Of a DNA stretch of 64,000 bases, positions 52,198-60,961 are shown piece by piece. Where the stretch lies: the NCBI GenBank assembly GCA_965233665.1, contig CBDDTG010000005.1:1-64000 (forward strand), in the 5' to 3' direction. This DNA is from Bacterioplanes sp965233665 (lineage in GTDB: Bacteria; Pseudomonadota; Gammaproteobacteria; Pseudomonadales; Oceanobacteraceae). The notes under the pieces are model-generated. The model made no database searches, had not been told where the DNA came from, and worked only from the letters and a program-made list of their open reading frames with translations. A program made the position numbers and the translations under genes. How positions within the stretch are numbered: position 1 is the stretch's first letter; the number at the start of each line of letters is the position of its first letter.

Positions 52198-53497
52198 GGC
52201 TCTTCACCATTCTTGGTGGTCCAGATACACTGATCCTTCACTGGAAGGGTATCTATGGATGGATCAGCTCACTCTGTACAATCGAATTTTAGAGTTATCT
52301 CCACCTTGGCACGCAACCTCTGTTGATCTGAAAGACGATGAATCGGAAATTGTTGTAACGGTTGCATTTGATCAAACACAGGGGGTGGCCTGTCCTGTAT
52401 GTGGCAATCAATGCACACTGTATGACCAGCGATCACGTCGTTGGCGACATCTCGACACATGTCAATATAAAACCAACATCGAAGCGTCAGTCCCTCGCGT
52501 GAACTGCCCTGAACATGGTGTGTTAACGGTTCAGGTTCCCTGGGCTGATGGCAGCTCACACCACTCAATCAAGTTCGAGAATGAGGTGTTAAAGTGGGCG
52601 CAGGAAGTATCGATTCTAGCTATTACTCGGCGATTCAAGACAAGCTGGTCTGTTGTCGATCGAATCATACAAAAAGCAGTCAAGCGAGGCTTAAGTCGGC
52701 GCTGGGAAGTAGATTGTACTCATCTGTCTGTCGACGAGACCTGTATTGGAAAAGGACGCGATTTTATTACCATTCTTTCAAATCGTAATGGTCAAGTAAT
52801 CGCAATATCTGACGGTCGCAGCGGAAGCAGTTTATTAGACTGCCTGAGCACCATTCCAATTCAATGCTTGCAAAAAACGCGGACGATCTCGATGGATATG
52901 AGCTCAGCATACATAGAAGCAACCAAACGTTTTTTCGGTAGTAAAGCCAATAACATGATCTCAATAGATCACTTTCATGTGTCCAAGGTGCTCACCTCAG
53001 CCGTCTCAAGCACTCGGCTTTCTGAACTCAAAGAACAACCCTCTCTAGATAAATTGCACTCTCATAAAACGCGTTACGTGTGGCTAAAGAGTCGGCACAA
53101 TCTCAAAAAGCAGCAAAGTAATGAACTCAATCTACAACAGAGTTCTATGGAAAAAACAGCTTACGTGTGGATGCTTAAAGAAAAGGCTCGTGATATCTGG
53201 ACGGGCATTGAGCCTGTAAACCGTCGAAGCTGGACACAATGGCTCTACTTGGCCAAAAACAGCGGTATTAAAGCACTGGAGTTAGCCGCAGAGACCATAA
53301 GAGCTCATCTGAAAGGTATTCTCACGGCAATGAAGTACAAGGCATCCAATGCTCGTGCTGAAGCCGTCAACAAAAATGTTAAGAACCTTGCGAGGCTGGC
53401 CCATGGCTTTAGAAATCGAGACAGGTACAAGTCGCTGATTATGTTCAGGTACGGACAGCTCGATATGTCAATGACCCACTAGGTACAGTGAAGAGCC
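52198..53497 (+). mobile_element. ISL3-family insertion sequence, complete
   Basis: A 1300-bp element bounded by terminal inverted repeats starting GGCTCTTCAC (left 52198, right complement ending 53497), with about 16 of 22 end bases matching. The flanks GAATCTGT and AATTCTGT form an imperfect 8-bp duplication, the ISL3 target size; the uninterrupted sequence near 39521 reads AATTCTGT. It lies in the spacer beyond the 3' end of the integrase remnant. Confidence 0.88.
52259..53482 (+). CDS. tnp: ISL3-family transposase
   Basis: A 407-residue transposase: N-terminal zinc-finger-like Cys pair with VACPVCGNQC and later NCPEHG, an HTH (ITRRFKTSWSVVDRIIQKAV), and a DDE domain with LSVDETCIGKGRDFITIL (first Asp), ISMDMSSAYIEATKRFF (second Asp) and a C-terminal NARAEAVNKNVKNLAR with the Glu. 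The ATG at 52259 follows GGAAGGG. It appears intact and could be active. Confidence 0.93.
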   Translation: MDQLTLYNRILELSPPWHATSVDLKDDESEIVVTVAFDQTQGVACPVCGNQCTLYDQRSRRWRHLDTCQYKTNIEASVPRVNCPEHGVLTVQVPWADGSSHHSIKFENEVLKWAQEVSILAITRRFKTSWSVVDRIIQKAVKRGLSRRWEVDCTHLSVDETCIGKGRDFITILSNRNGQVIAISDGRSGSSLLDCLSTIPIQCLQKTRTISMDMSSAYIEATKRFFGSKANNMISIDHFHVSKVLTSAVSSTRLSELKEQPSLDKLHSHKTRYVWLKSRHNLKKQQSNELNLQQSSMEKTAYVWMLKEKARDIWTGIEPVNRRSWTQWLYLAKNSGIKALELAAETIRAHLKGILTAMKYKASNARAEAVNKNVKNLARLAHGFRNRDRYKSLIMFRYGQLDMSMTH

Positions 53498-53512
53498 AAT
53501 TCTGTACAGTCT

Positions 53513-53974
53513 TCATCGTGTTGCTTTAACAATTTCTGGCTTTCTGTCGTACACCGCTGTCATCTTTTTGCTTCGATGACCACTGGCTTTCAGCTCGTGA
53601 TCAGTCACACCCTTAGCTTTAATATCGTGGAAATTAAATGGCTCAGTTAGCGTGACCTGTTCACCATCAATGGTTAGACCTGTTTGCATGGCTTGAGCAC
53701 GAACACGACGCCAGGCGGAATCAAACGAGGTTTTAGGAATCACGCCACCGTTAAACAGGGGGCGATCCTGAACCCGAGTTGGGCCTGTGCTGCAGAACTC
53801 ACGGGCATCATCAACGGCTTTTTGCAGGCGCTCTGACCATTGGGTGATCTCATTGGCCGAGCCTTTACCACGTTCAACAAACACACCGTTCTCCAGCAAG
53901 TGCCGGTCTTCTAATAAGCCACGAACTTCACTGGCACGCATTCGGCACAGATAGGCAATTTCCATCATGGGGGC
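53513..53974 (-). pseudogene. Truncated second integrase copy
   Basis: The C-terminal 151 residues match the intact integrase at 39539 almost exactly, with a small in-frame loss (PLFKAKTGG there, PLFNGG here) and a few substitutions. It starts at MMEIAYLCRM; after base 53975 the sequence is unrelated, so the N-terminal half is missing. The catalytic Tyr and His are kept but it cannot act alone. It marks a second, older prophage of the same type. Confidence 0.9.
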
Positions 53975-54374
53975 AACTTGTAATCCCTCTATTTTTAACT
54001 GGCACCAAAAAGTAGAGGTAAGGCTACCTAGAGTTTTTGGCTTTAGTGAAAGTGTGGGGGCTAGGCTATGGCAGCAAAGAAATCATTACGGATTTCATGC
54101 AGTAAATCTGCGGTGCGCTAGTCTCCGAGCCAACGGGGCGCATACTTTCAGCGAGCCGTCCAAGTTCTCTTGCAAGGCTTATCTCGGGGTCTATCCGCAA
54201 GAGGTAGACCGAAGCTAGGTGGCTTGCAGGGCGCGCTAGGCAGGGCAAATGGAAAGCCTCATTATGGCGTTGCCGTTTACTTGAAAAGATCCTGATATTT
54301 CCTGCAAACAACGTCTTGTTCAAGCACTTTTCATTTGCTTTTAAAAAATACGAACTTCTGACTCAGGACACTGG
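53975..54374. other. Gene-free, structured 400-bp segment
   Basis: No protein-like frame is seen. It contains a two-part hairpin at 54005-54040 (CCAAAAA/TTTTTGG enclosing AGGTA/TACCT), a GATTT/AAATC hairpin near 54091 and GGTCTA/TAGACC near 54195. Its right end has the 21-base repeat shared with 4504-4524. It could be remnant phage intergenic DNA or an unrecognised RNA. Confidence 0.45.
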
Positions 54375-54737
54375 TTATTCAGAAAATACAATTTTGTTGT
54401 TGTCGAGGTCGCGAATGTAAGCGGAGAAGCGTGGGCCTCGTTGGCCGGGCTTGCCTTCGCAGCTGCCACCTAGCTCCAGTGCTTTATTGTAGAGTTTGCT
54501 GACCAGCTCGGCACTGCCCAGACTGAAACCTAACATGGTGCCATTGCCGTTGGTGGCTGTTTCTTTATTGAAGGGGATGGCAACGGCAAAGGCAGATTCT
54601 TTATCTTCACCTTGCCAAAACGTCATTCTTTCATCGGCAAATGTTTGCTGATAATCGGTGTCGGAGAAAAGCGTGTCGTAGAAATGAATGGCGGCAGGCA
54701 TGTTGTTGGTTCCAACGACGAAATAACACATTTTCAT
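54375..54737 (-). CDS. VOC-superfamily (glyoxalase-like) protein
   Basis: A 120-residue single VOC module pair: CYFVVGTNNMPAAIHFYDTLF, then GTMLGFSLGSAELVSKLYNKALELGGSCEGKPGQR and the closing YIRDLDNNKIVF. The family includes glyoxalase, dioxygenase and bleomycin-resistance proteins. The usual metal-ligand His near the N-terminus is absent (CYFVV), so catalysis is doubtful. Confidence 0.85.
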   Translation of the reverse strand: MKMCYFVVGTNNMPAAIHFYDTLFSDTDYQQTFADERMTFWQGEDKESAFAVAIPFNKETATNGNGTMLGFSLGSAELVSKLYNKALELGGSCEGKPGQRGPRFSAYIRDLDNNKIVFSE

Positions 54738-54818
54738 GGCAGACTACTCTGGTTGAAGGAGTGTCAAGGTTAATCGCCTGCTGCTGCCAGCGTGGTGTCA
54801 GTAGGGTTGCGACGGCTG

Positions 54819-55496
54819 TTAGCGGGTGTGCTGTAAAATGTCTGGCGGCCAGGCAAAAGCAATGCCGTGGGAACTGGCCACTAATCGAGCGCCAGCATCT
54901 TTACCTGCATTGGTGAGAATAAACATGCCTTCGTATTCGGTCATATAGCCTTTTTTAAGTAGCTGGGCAATGATTTCGGCAGTCGATAAATGATGGGCTT
55001 TGGCCAATTGTGGAATGGTCAGGCGTTCGGTGGTGTCGCTTTGTGGGTTGGTGAGCTCTTGCTCGGAAACAACTTGGTCGCCCTGGCGCAAAATACGCCC
55101 CACTTCTTTGATGGTGTTTTTATAGAGTTCCGGGTCATCTTTTAATGTGGCCAGTACACCCATTTCCGCCAGTTGATCATGGCCAAGGTCGTCCAAGCCC
55201 AAGCTGGTAATAATGGTGGCGTTATCATTGATGTAGCAACGGGCTTGCAAGCCAGCAACATGGCGCAGTTGTATTGCCGGGTGTTGTTTAAACCAATGGT
55301 GGTCATCAGGGCTGAGGCGCTTGTCGCCACAAACAATGCGTACTTCTACTTCTTGCTGGGTTTTGCTGGCCAATAGTGCCCGCAGCTCTGTGTTCAGTCG
55401 AACCACTGGGCTAATGAGCACCAGATGCTTCTTGCTGCTGCTGATCAGCGCATGCAACGCCTGGGTGAGATCCTGGGTGGATAGAAAGCGGGCCAT
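54819..55496 (-). CDS. PLD-like domain protein with C-terminal winged helix
   Basis: A 225-residue protein. The N-terminal part resembles one phospholipase D-like half (LVLISPVVRLNTELRALLAS; LQARCYINDNATIITSLGL), but the HxK motif appears as QAR, so the catalytic His and Lys are missing. The C-terminal region (LTIPQLAKAHHLSTAEIIAQLLKKGYMTEYEGMF) is a winged-helix-like segment. The ATG at 55496 has AGGGA upstream; the frame start at 55517 is rejected. Probably a nucleic-acid-binding or regulatory protein. Confidence 0.7.
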   Translation of the reverse strand: MARFLSTQDLTQALHALISSSKKHLVLISPVVRLNTELRALLASKTQQEVEVRIVCGDKRLSPDDHHWFKQHPAIQLRHVAGLQARCYINDNATIITSLGLDDLGHDQLAEMGVLATLKDDPELYKNTIKEVGRILRQGDQVVSEQELTNPQSDTTERLTIPQLAKAHHLSTAEIIAQLLKKGYMTEYEGMFILTNAGKDAGARLVASSHGIAFAWPPDILQHTR

Positions 55497-55723
55497 GCCA
55501 ATCCCTGTGCGAGTCACTGGATCTTCAGTTTAGTGTGATCTGGCGTTTGAATACCAGCCTTGGCCAGTTCTGGGTGTGGCGGGTGGTGGCCCGTTCCTGT
55601 GATGCACCGTGCGAGCTTAAGGACTGGCGATTCGGAAGAATTGCAATATAGAAGCGAATGATATGGCTAGGATGCCAACTTTATAGCGCCTTACTAGAGC
55701 AATCCGCTTGTGTTGGGGGGGGG
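55497..55723. other. Intergenic region with a G9 run
   Basis: No gene or RNA is seen. A run of nine Gs at about 55715-55723 is noteworthy as a place prone to length error. Confidence 0.5.
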
Positions 55724-56041
55724 CTAAAAGTCGGGTAGCTCGTCGAGCCCATCGCGGGCTTGGCGGTCGAGGTTGGTTTTCACAAAGCGCTCGCCTTGAA
55801 TGCCGATGCTGACGATTTTTCGCAGCAGCTGTATCTCGCCTTGCTCGGGGCGAGCGGCGTAGACCAAGTCGCCACGGCGCAAGGATTGAATCAGCTCTTC
55901 GCGCCGAATGGTGTAGCCACTGCCCAGAATGCGGCCACTCCAGGCGTGTAAGCGCACATGACTCACCTGATGACCTTCTCGCCGCACGGCGGTAACGACA
56001 AAGTCCGGCGTGAGACTGACGTGTGCTTGGCTGGCAGTCAT
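55724..56041 (-). CDS. DUF3892-like small protein
   Basis: A 105-residue protein resembling DUF3892: PDFVVTAVRREGHQVSHVRLH, then IRREELIQSLRRGDLVYAA and the hydrophobic IQLLRKIVSIGIQGERFVKT. These are small beta-rich proteins without known activity. The ATG at 56041 follows AGAGG. It stands alone with a CRP-like site about 140 bases upstream. Confidence 0.65.
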   Translation of the reverse strand: MTASQAHVSLTPDFVVTAVRREGHQVSHVRLHAWSGRILGSGYTIRREELIQSLRRGDLVYAARPEQGEIQLLRKIVSIGIQGERFVKTNLDRQARDGLDELPDF

Positions 56042-56179
56042 GGGTGTACGCCTCTGGTCATGCTTTAAAATCATGTTACTGCCTGACATAAAATGATTGT
56101 GCGAACCAGCTCAACAATTGATCACCTGATATGAATCTGTCATTAGGGAAGCTCGCTTCAATGACAGATCTATTATAAC

Positions 56180-56195
56180 TGTGTGTTATATCACA
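56180..56195. promoter_or_regulatory. CRP/Vfr-like palindromic site
   Basis: TGTGT-GTTATA-TCACA matches the TGTGA-N6-TCACA consensus with one mismatch and lies in a wider ACTGTG-N8-CACAGT palindrome. The 56042-56336 gap otherwise holds no gene. Confidence 0.5.
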
Positions 56196-56336
56196 GTCAT
56201 TCTGGCCAGTGTCAGGGGGGTGGCGCTATTTGGCTGCATAGAACGGCATGAGAGTGCGGAACGAGCGTCGCTCGGCGGCGAAGGCGGCATTTGCATGGGC
56301 AGATGCCACCTTCGCTTGAGTGCATTGCCTCAAAAG

Positions 56337-58184
56337 TTATAGGTTACGCAATTGCTGCGCTTGCTCATCGGTTAATGGTTGATACTGATGGGTGTGGGTG
56401 TCCAACCACCAAACCGGACCACTGACTCGCTCTGGGTAGTACGCCTCTTGCTTCAGTTCGACCTTGCGGTATTTGAAGGTACCCGTCACCTGCGCTTGTT
56501 GGCTAAGGCGCATAAATACTGGAATGGCGTAATGCGGTAGTTTTTCTTGCAAGTGGCGGGTCAGCCGGCCCCAATCTAGCTGGTTAGCATCGATGTTGAG
56601 CGTAAGCGCCGCCATGCCCGCGCGACCATCACAGTCTGGCACCTCAACACCGTACACTACGGCGTGCTCAATACCGGGGAACTCCATCAAGATGGATTCG
56701 ACTTCGGTGGTGGCGACGTTTTCGCCTTTCCAGCGAAAGGTATCGCCGGTGCGATCGGCAAAGGCGATGTGGCGAAAACCTTGGTTTATGACCAGATCGC
56801 CGGTGTTAAACCAGCAGTCGCCGGGTTTAAAAACATCGCGCAGTAGTTTTTTCTCCGTGGCCTCGGCATCGGTGTAACCCTCGAAGGGCTGTTTGTCGTT
56901 AATTTCAGTAATTAACAGGCCACTGCTGCCGCGCGCCACCTTGGTCATAAAGCCTTGGTCGTTGCGTTTGGGCGTGTCTTCTTCAATATCAAACTCCACC
57001 ACGCTGTAGGGCAGCGGGCAAACGCCGGCGGTTTTATCCAAATTAAAGGCATTGGTAAATACCAAGTTGCACTCGCTGGCGCCGTAAAATTCATTAATGT
57101 GCTCAATGTCAAAGCGTTGTTTGAACGCCATCCAAATTTCGGGTCGCAGGCCATTGCCAACCACGACGCGTACCGAATGTTGGCGGTCGTTGGCTTGCTC
57201 CGGGCGATTAAGTAAATAACGGCACAGCTCGCCGATGTAGCAAAAGGCCGTGGCCTGATGGCGGCGAATATCGTCCCAAAACCGACTGGCGCTGAACTTC
57301 CGTGCAATGGCAATGCAGCCACCGGCGCCTAAAACGGCTGCCAAAGAAACGGTTAATGCATTGTTATGGTAGAGCGGTAGGCTGACGTAGAGGGTATCTT
57401 TTTTGGTCAGCTTCATTGAAGCCAGCCCCATACCGGCCATGGATTTATGCCAGCGGTAGTGGCTCATCACCGAGGCTTTGGGCATGCCTGTGGTGCCAGA
57501 GGTGAAAATGTAATAGCAAGGTTGATGCATTTTCACTTGTGCTGTGCTGGTCGGGTTATGGCTGGGCTGTGCCATCATAACGGCATCTATATCTTGGTAG
57601 TGGGCGGGTTTTTCTAATTGGCCGTGATCGTGCCAGTAATACAACTGAGTGGCCAGCTCAACGGGTAGCTGGCTTTCCACCGTGCTCAAATGCTCGACCA
57701 CCTCTTCGCCGCAAATGATTAGCTTGGGTTTAACCAAATTAATGCTGTGTAGCAATACTTCGCCACGTTGCGACGTATTGAGCATGGCGGCAATGGCCCC
57801 GAGTTTTACCGTCGCCAAAACGGCAATCAGAGTTTCTGGGCGGTTTTCCAGCAGGATGCCGACGGCGTCACCGCTTTGCACGGCTTGGCTGGCCAGAAAA
57901 TGCGCCAGCTGGTTGGCGCGTTGATTGAGTTCGCTATAGCTGTAGGTAATGCCTTCAAATCGAACGGCAATGTGTTCAGGTTGGCGTGCGGCGTGCTGCT
58001 CCAGTAATAAGCCAATGGAACGCTGGCGTTGAGGTTTGGTGGCAATGAGTGCCGCCAAACCTTTTAGGGTGGTGGGCAGTTTCGGCGTTTGGACAATGGC
58101 TTGGCGAATGATGTTGCTCAGGCTGACTTCGCGTTGTTTTATGCCGTTTTCCGGTAGCTGTTGCAAGCTGGTGGTGGAACTCAT
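56337..58184 (-). CDS. FATP-type long-chain acyl-CoA synthetase
   Basis: A 615-residue ANL-superfamily enzyme: ATP motif YIFTSGTTGMPKASVMSH (about 227-244), INEFYGASECN, the GDCWFNTGDLVIN and DRTGDTFRWKGENVATTEVE motifs, and the C-terminal TGTFKYRKVELKQEAY. The combination with FRWKGENVATTEV is typical of fatty-acid transport protein-type synthetases, which activate long-chain acids to CoA thioesters at the membrane. It is downstream of two acyl-CoA dehydrogenase genes on the same strand, forming a fatty-acid breakdown cluster. GAGG precedes the start. Confidence 0.92.
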   Translation of the reverse strand: MSSTTSLQQLPENGIKQREVSLSNIIRQAIVQTPKLPTTLKGLAALIATKPQRQRSIGLLLEQHAARQPEHIAVRFEGITYSYSELNQRANQLAHFLASQAVQSGDAVGILLENRPETLIAVLATVKLGAIAAMLNTSQRGEVLLHSINLVKPKLIICGEEVVEHLSTVESQLPVELATQLYYWHDHGQLEKPAHYQDIDAVMMAQPSHNPTSTAQVKMHQPCYYIFTSGTTGMPKASVMSHYRWHKSMAGMGLASMKLTKKDTLYVSLPLYHNNALTVSLAAVLGAGGCIAIARKFSASRFWDDIRRHQATAFCYIGELCRYLLNRPEQANDRQHSVRVVVGNGLRPEIWMAFKQRFDIEHINEFYGASECNLVFTNAFNLDKTAGVCPLPYSVVEFDIEEDTPKRNDQGFMTKVARGSSGLLITEINDKQPFEGYTDAEATEKKLLRDVFKPGDCWFNTGDLVINQGFRHIAFADRTGDTFRWKGENVATTEVESILMEFPGIEHAVVYGVEVPDCDGRAGMAALTLNIDANQLDWGRLTRHLQEKLPHYAIPVFMRLSQQAQVTGTFKYRKVELKQEAYYPERVSGPVWWLDTHTHQYQPLTDEQAQQLRNL

Positions 58185-58213
58185 GGCGGCCTCGTTTTAT
58201 TTATTGTTATGGG

Positions 58214-59434
58214 TTATTTCAGCTCGGCTGAGGTTTTGCCAAGCAAGCGACGAGCAATAATGAGCTGCTGAATTTGCTGCGTGCCTTCGAAAATATCGAG
58301 AATTTTTGAATCGCGCGCCCACTTTTCTAATAATTCATCTTCGCTGTACCCCAAGCTGCCTAATAACTCGACGCAACCCAAGGTAATGGCGTTAGCACTG
58401 CGGCCGGCTTTGGCTTTGGCCATGGAGGCTTCTTTGGAATTGGGCAAGCCGTTGTCTGCCATCCAGGCGGCTTTCAGAGTTAATAGGCGTGCTGCCTCCC
58501 AGTCGGCTTCATAGCGATACAGCTGGTTTTCAATGGTATGGCTGTTTTTTAAGCTGCGTTTGTAATCGGCGCGAATGCCGACATTGGCGAGCAGCTCACG
58601 GGTGCGAGCTAACGCGGCTTTGGCCAAACCAACGGCCATGGCGGCGACCACCGGCCGTGTATTATCAAAGGTTTGCATAACACCAGCGAAACCTTGCTCG
58701 GTATTGACTTCGGGAGAGCCTAATAAATTGGCCGCTGGCACGCGACAATCGGTAAAGGTAATGGCGGCGGTATCTGAGGCTTTAATGCCGAGTTTTTTTT
58801 CCAGCCGCACTACCTCCATGCCGGGTGTGCCTTTTTCGACCACAAAGGATTTAATCGCCGCGCGCCCTAAGCTGCGGTCCACACTGGCCCACACCACCAC
58901 AGCATCGGCACGCTCGCCTGACGTCACGTAAATTTTTTCGCCATTAATGATGTAATCGTCGCCATCGCGCGTGGCGGTGGTGCGAATGGCGGCGGAATCC
59001 GAGCCGGCGCCGGGCTCGGTAATGGCCATGGCCGCCCAGCTGTGGCCAAAACGGCGTAGCTGCTCATCATTGGCGACGGCGGCAATGGCGGCGTTGCCTA
59101 ACCCCTGGCGCGGCAGAGTCAGGGCCAGGCCAACATCACCCCAGCACAGCTCTTGCAGGCCCAGCACGGTGGTCATATTGCTGCCGTTGTGATTGCCAGC
59201 GTTTTTGGTGCGCTGTTGCTTGAGCTGGCCGGCACCCGCGCTGTTGCCTTGGCCAGTCTCGGCCACAGCGTCGTTCATGCCATCCATAATGGCCGCCAGC
59301 ATATCCAGCTCGACCGGGTAGGCATGCTCGGCGCGGTCGTACTTGCGTGAAATGGGCCGAAATACCTGCTCAGCAACTTGGCGCGCTTGGTTGACCAGAG
59401 GGCGCAATTTTTTTGGAGTTTCTAAATGAATCAT
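58214..59434 (-). CDS. Acyl-CoA dehydrogenase family protein 1
   Basis: A 406-residue flavoprotein with the ACAD signatures AMAITEPGAGSDSAAIRT and the C-terminal WARDSKILDIFEGTQQIQ, which supplies the catalytic Glu in FEGT. An insert near residue 70 (GQLKQQRTKNAGNHNGSNM) is Gln/Asn rich. It oxidises acyl-CoA to the 2-enoyl form and passes electrons to ETF. The ATG at 59434 has AAGGAG upstream. Confidence 0.92.
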   Translation of the reverse strand: MIHLETPKKLRPLVNQARQVAEQVFRPISRKYDRAEHAYPVELDMLAAIMDGMNDAVAETGQGNSAGAGQLKQQRTKNAGNHNGSNMTTVLGLQELCWGDVGLALTLPRQGLGNAAIAAVANDEQLRRFGHSWAAMAITEPGAGSDSAAIRTTATRDGDDYIINGEKIYVTSGERADAVVVWASVDRSLGRAAIKSFVVEKGTPGMEVVRLEKKLGIKASDTAAITFTDCRVPAANLLGSPEVNTEQGFAGVMQTFDNTRPVVAAMAVGLAKAALARTRELLANVGIRADYKRSLKNSHTIENQLYRYEADWEAARLLTLKAAWMADNGLPNSKEASMAKAKAGRSANAITLGCVELLGSLGYSEDELLEKWARDSKILDIFEGTQQIQQLIIARRLLGKTSAELK

Positions 59435-59496
59435 GGCTGTCTCCTTGCGAGTGGGCCTTATCGGTGGCACTTACGGCCAGCCAGTACAGGTGGCTT

Positions 59497-60795
59497 TTAC
59501 AGGTGCAGCCCGCTGGTTTGGCAGGCGAGGGCGCGCAAATCTCGGTACCAGCGCTCGGCTGGATGCTCTTTGGTAAAACCGTGGCCGCCCAGCAGCTGCA
59601 CGGCCTGTGTGCCAATTTGCATGGCTTTTTCTGCGCACAGCGTATGCGCCAGGTAGGCCTCGCGATGAAAGCTCATGCCGGCATCGGCGCGCGCCGCCGC
59701 CCGCCAGGTGAGCAATCGCATGGATTCCAGTTCAATGGCGATGTCGGCGAGTGTAAAAGCCACGGATTGGCGATGGCTGATGGGCTCGCCAAACGCTTCG
59801 CGCTCATTGCAATAAGGGATTAAATAATCCAGCGCAGCCTGGGCAGTGCCAGTAGCCAAGGCGCACCAGTGCAGCTGGCCTAGATCGATAAAAGCTTGGT
59901 AATCAAATGCCTCGCCGCGCCCTAACAAATGGCTTTCTGGCACATCCACTTTATTCAGGGTCAGTGTGCCGGTGGTGGCGCAGCGCAACCCCATGGCCGG
60001 GCTGGCTTTAAAGCTCAGGCCTGGGTTGTCAGCGGGCACAATAAACACGCGTGACTTGCCGCCTAAGCGCGCAGCCACTAAATACAGCTCGGCCTTGCCG
60101 CCTAACGGCACCAGAGTTTTTACGCCGGTTAATCGAAAGCCACGGCGGGTTTTGCGCGCTTTGCAGCTGAGGTTGTACGCTTCAAATAATGGATGCGGCT
60201 CTTGTACGGCGATGGCGGCTTTATAGGGGGCCTCTTGCACAAAGGCCGGTAGCCAAGTCGATTGTTGCTCGGCACTGCCCCAGCGGCGAATGGCGCTGGC
60301 GACGGCTGCCGGGGCTAATGCGGCATAGGCCAATGACAAATCTCCCCAGGCCAGCGCCTCCGCCAGTACGGCGTTGGTGGTCACGCTTTGACCATCATCG
60401 CAGGCGCTGCCACCAAAGGATTCCGGCACGGCCAAATGGCTGATGCCCAGCTCATGGCATTGCTGAAAAAACTCTGCGCTCACGCAGAGCTGTTGGTCAG
60501 CTTCCAGTGCCATTGGGCGCAACACATCGCTGGCCACGTCGCGCATGCTGTTTTGAATCATTTGCTGCTCGTCGGACAAGCTCAGATCAAACAGTTGACG
60601 CTGTTGGGGAGCGGCTAATAACGGTGTTTTGGGCTGGCGCTTGGCCAGCCATTGGCCGGCCCATTTAAAGCCATTGCGGGTGGAATGGTAAGCCAAGCGC
60701 TCGGCCGGTTTGGCCAAGCCGTATTTTTGTGCCCAATCACTGCCAGCAAAGCGGCTTGCCAAGCCTAGGCCCACGCCCTGAATGTCTTTTGCCAT
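59497..60795 (-). CDS. Acyl-CoA dehydrogenase family protein 2, lacking the usual catalytic Glu
   Basis: A 432-residue ACAD-fold protein with an N-terminal extension (about 70 residues) and the standard domains (FFQQCHELGISHLAVPESFGG; YKAAIAVQEPHPLFE; VQLLGGHGFTKEHPAERWYRDLRALA). It ends CQTSGLHL where most relatives have the IYEGT-type segment carrying the catalytic base, and the TEPxxGSD segment is VQEPHP here. It may work with protein 1 as a heteromer or have altered chemistry. The ATG at 60795 follows GAGGTG; the operon reads 2, 1, synthetase. Confidence 0.88.
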   Translation of the reverse strand: MAKDIQGVGLGLASRFAGSDWAQKYGLAKPAERLAYHSTRNGFKWAGQWLAKRQPKTPLLAAPQQRQLFDLSLSDEQQMIQNSMRDVASDVLRPMALEADQQLCVSAEFFQQCHELGISHLAVPESFGGSACDDGQSVTTNAVLAEALAWGDLSLAYAALAPAAVASAIRRWGSAEQQSTWLPAFVQEAPYKAAIAVQEPHPLFEAYNLSCKARKTRRGFRLTGVKTLVPLGGKAELYLVAARLGGKSRVFIVPADNPGLSFKASPAMGLRCATTGTLTLNKVDVPESHLLGRGEAFDYQAFIDLGQLHWCALATGTAQAALDYLIPYCNEREAFGEPISHRQSVAFTLADIAIELESMRLLTWRAAARADAGMSFHREAYLAHTLCAEKAMQIGTQAVQLLGGHGFTKEHPAERWYRDLRALACQTSGLHL

Positions 60796-60961
60796 GCTGC
60801 TCACCTCGTTAAAAACTCGCGTCAGTGTCTCTGTCTATACGGTGTCAATCATTGGCACAGGAGTCGAACGGTACGGGCGGCAGTGTCAGTGGCATACCCA
60901 CGAAGGGCGTAGTGGTATAAACTGGCTGCCCAAATTTTGAGCAATGCTAAGCGGAGATGCT

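Noticed and set aside
53975..54374. Integron attC-like site
   Set aside because: Hairpins are present but no RYYYAAC/GTTRRRY core pair could be found.
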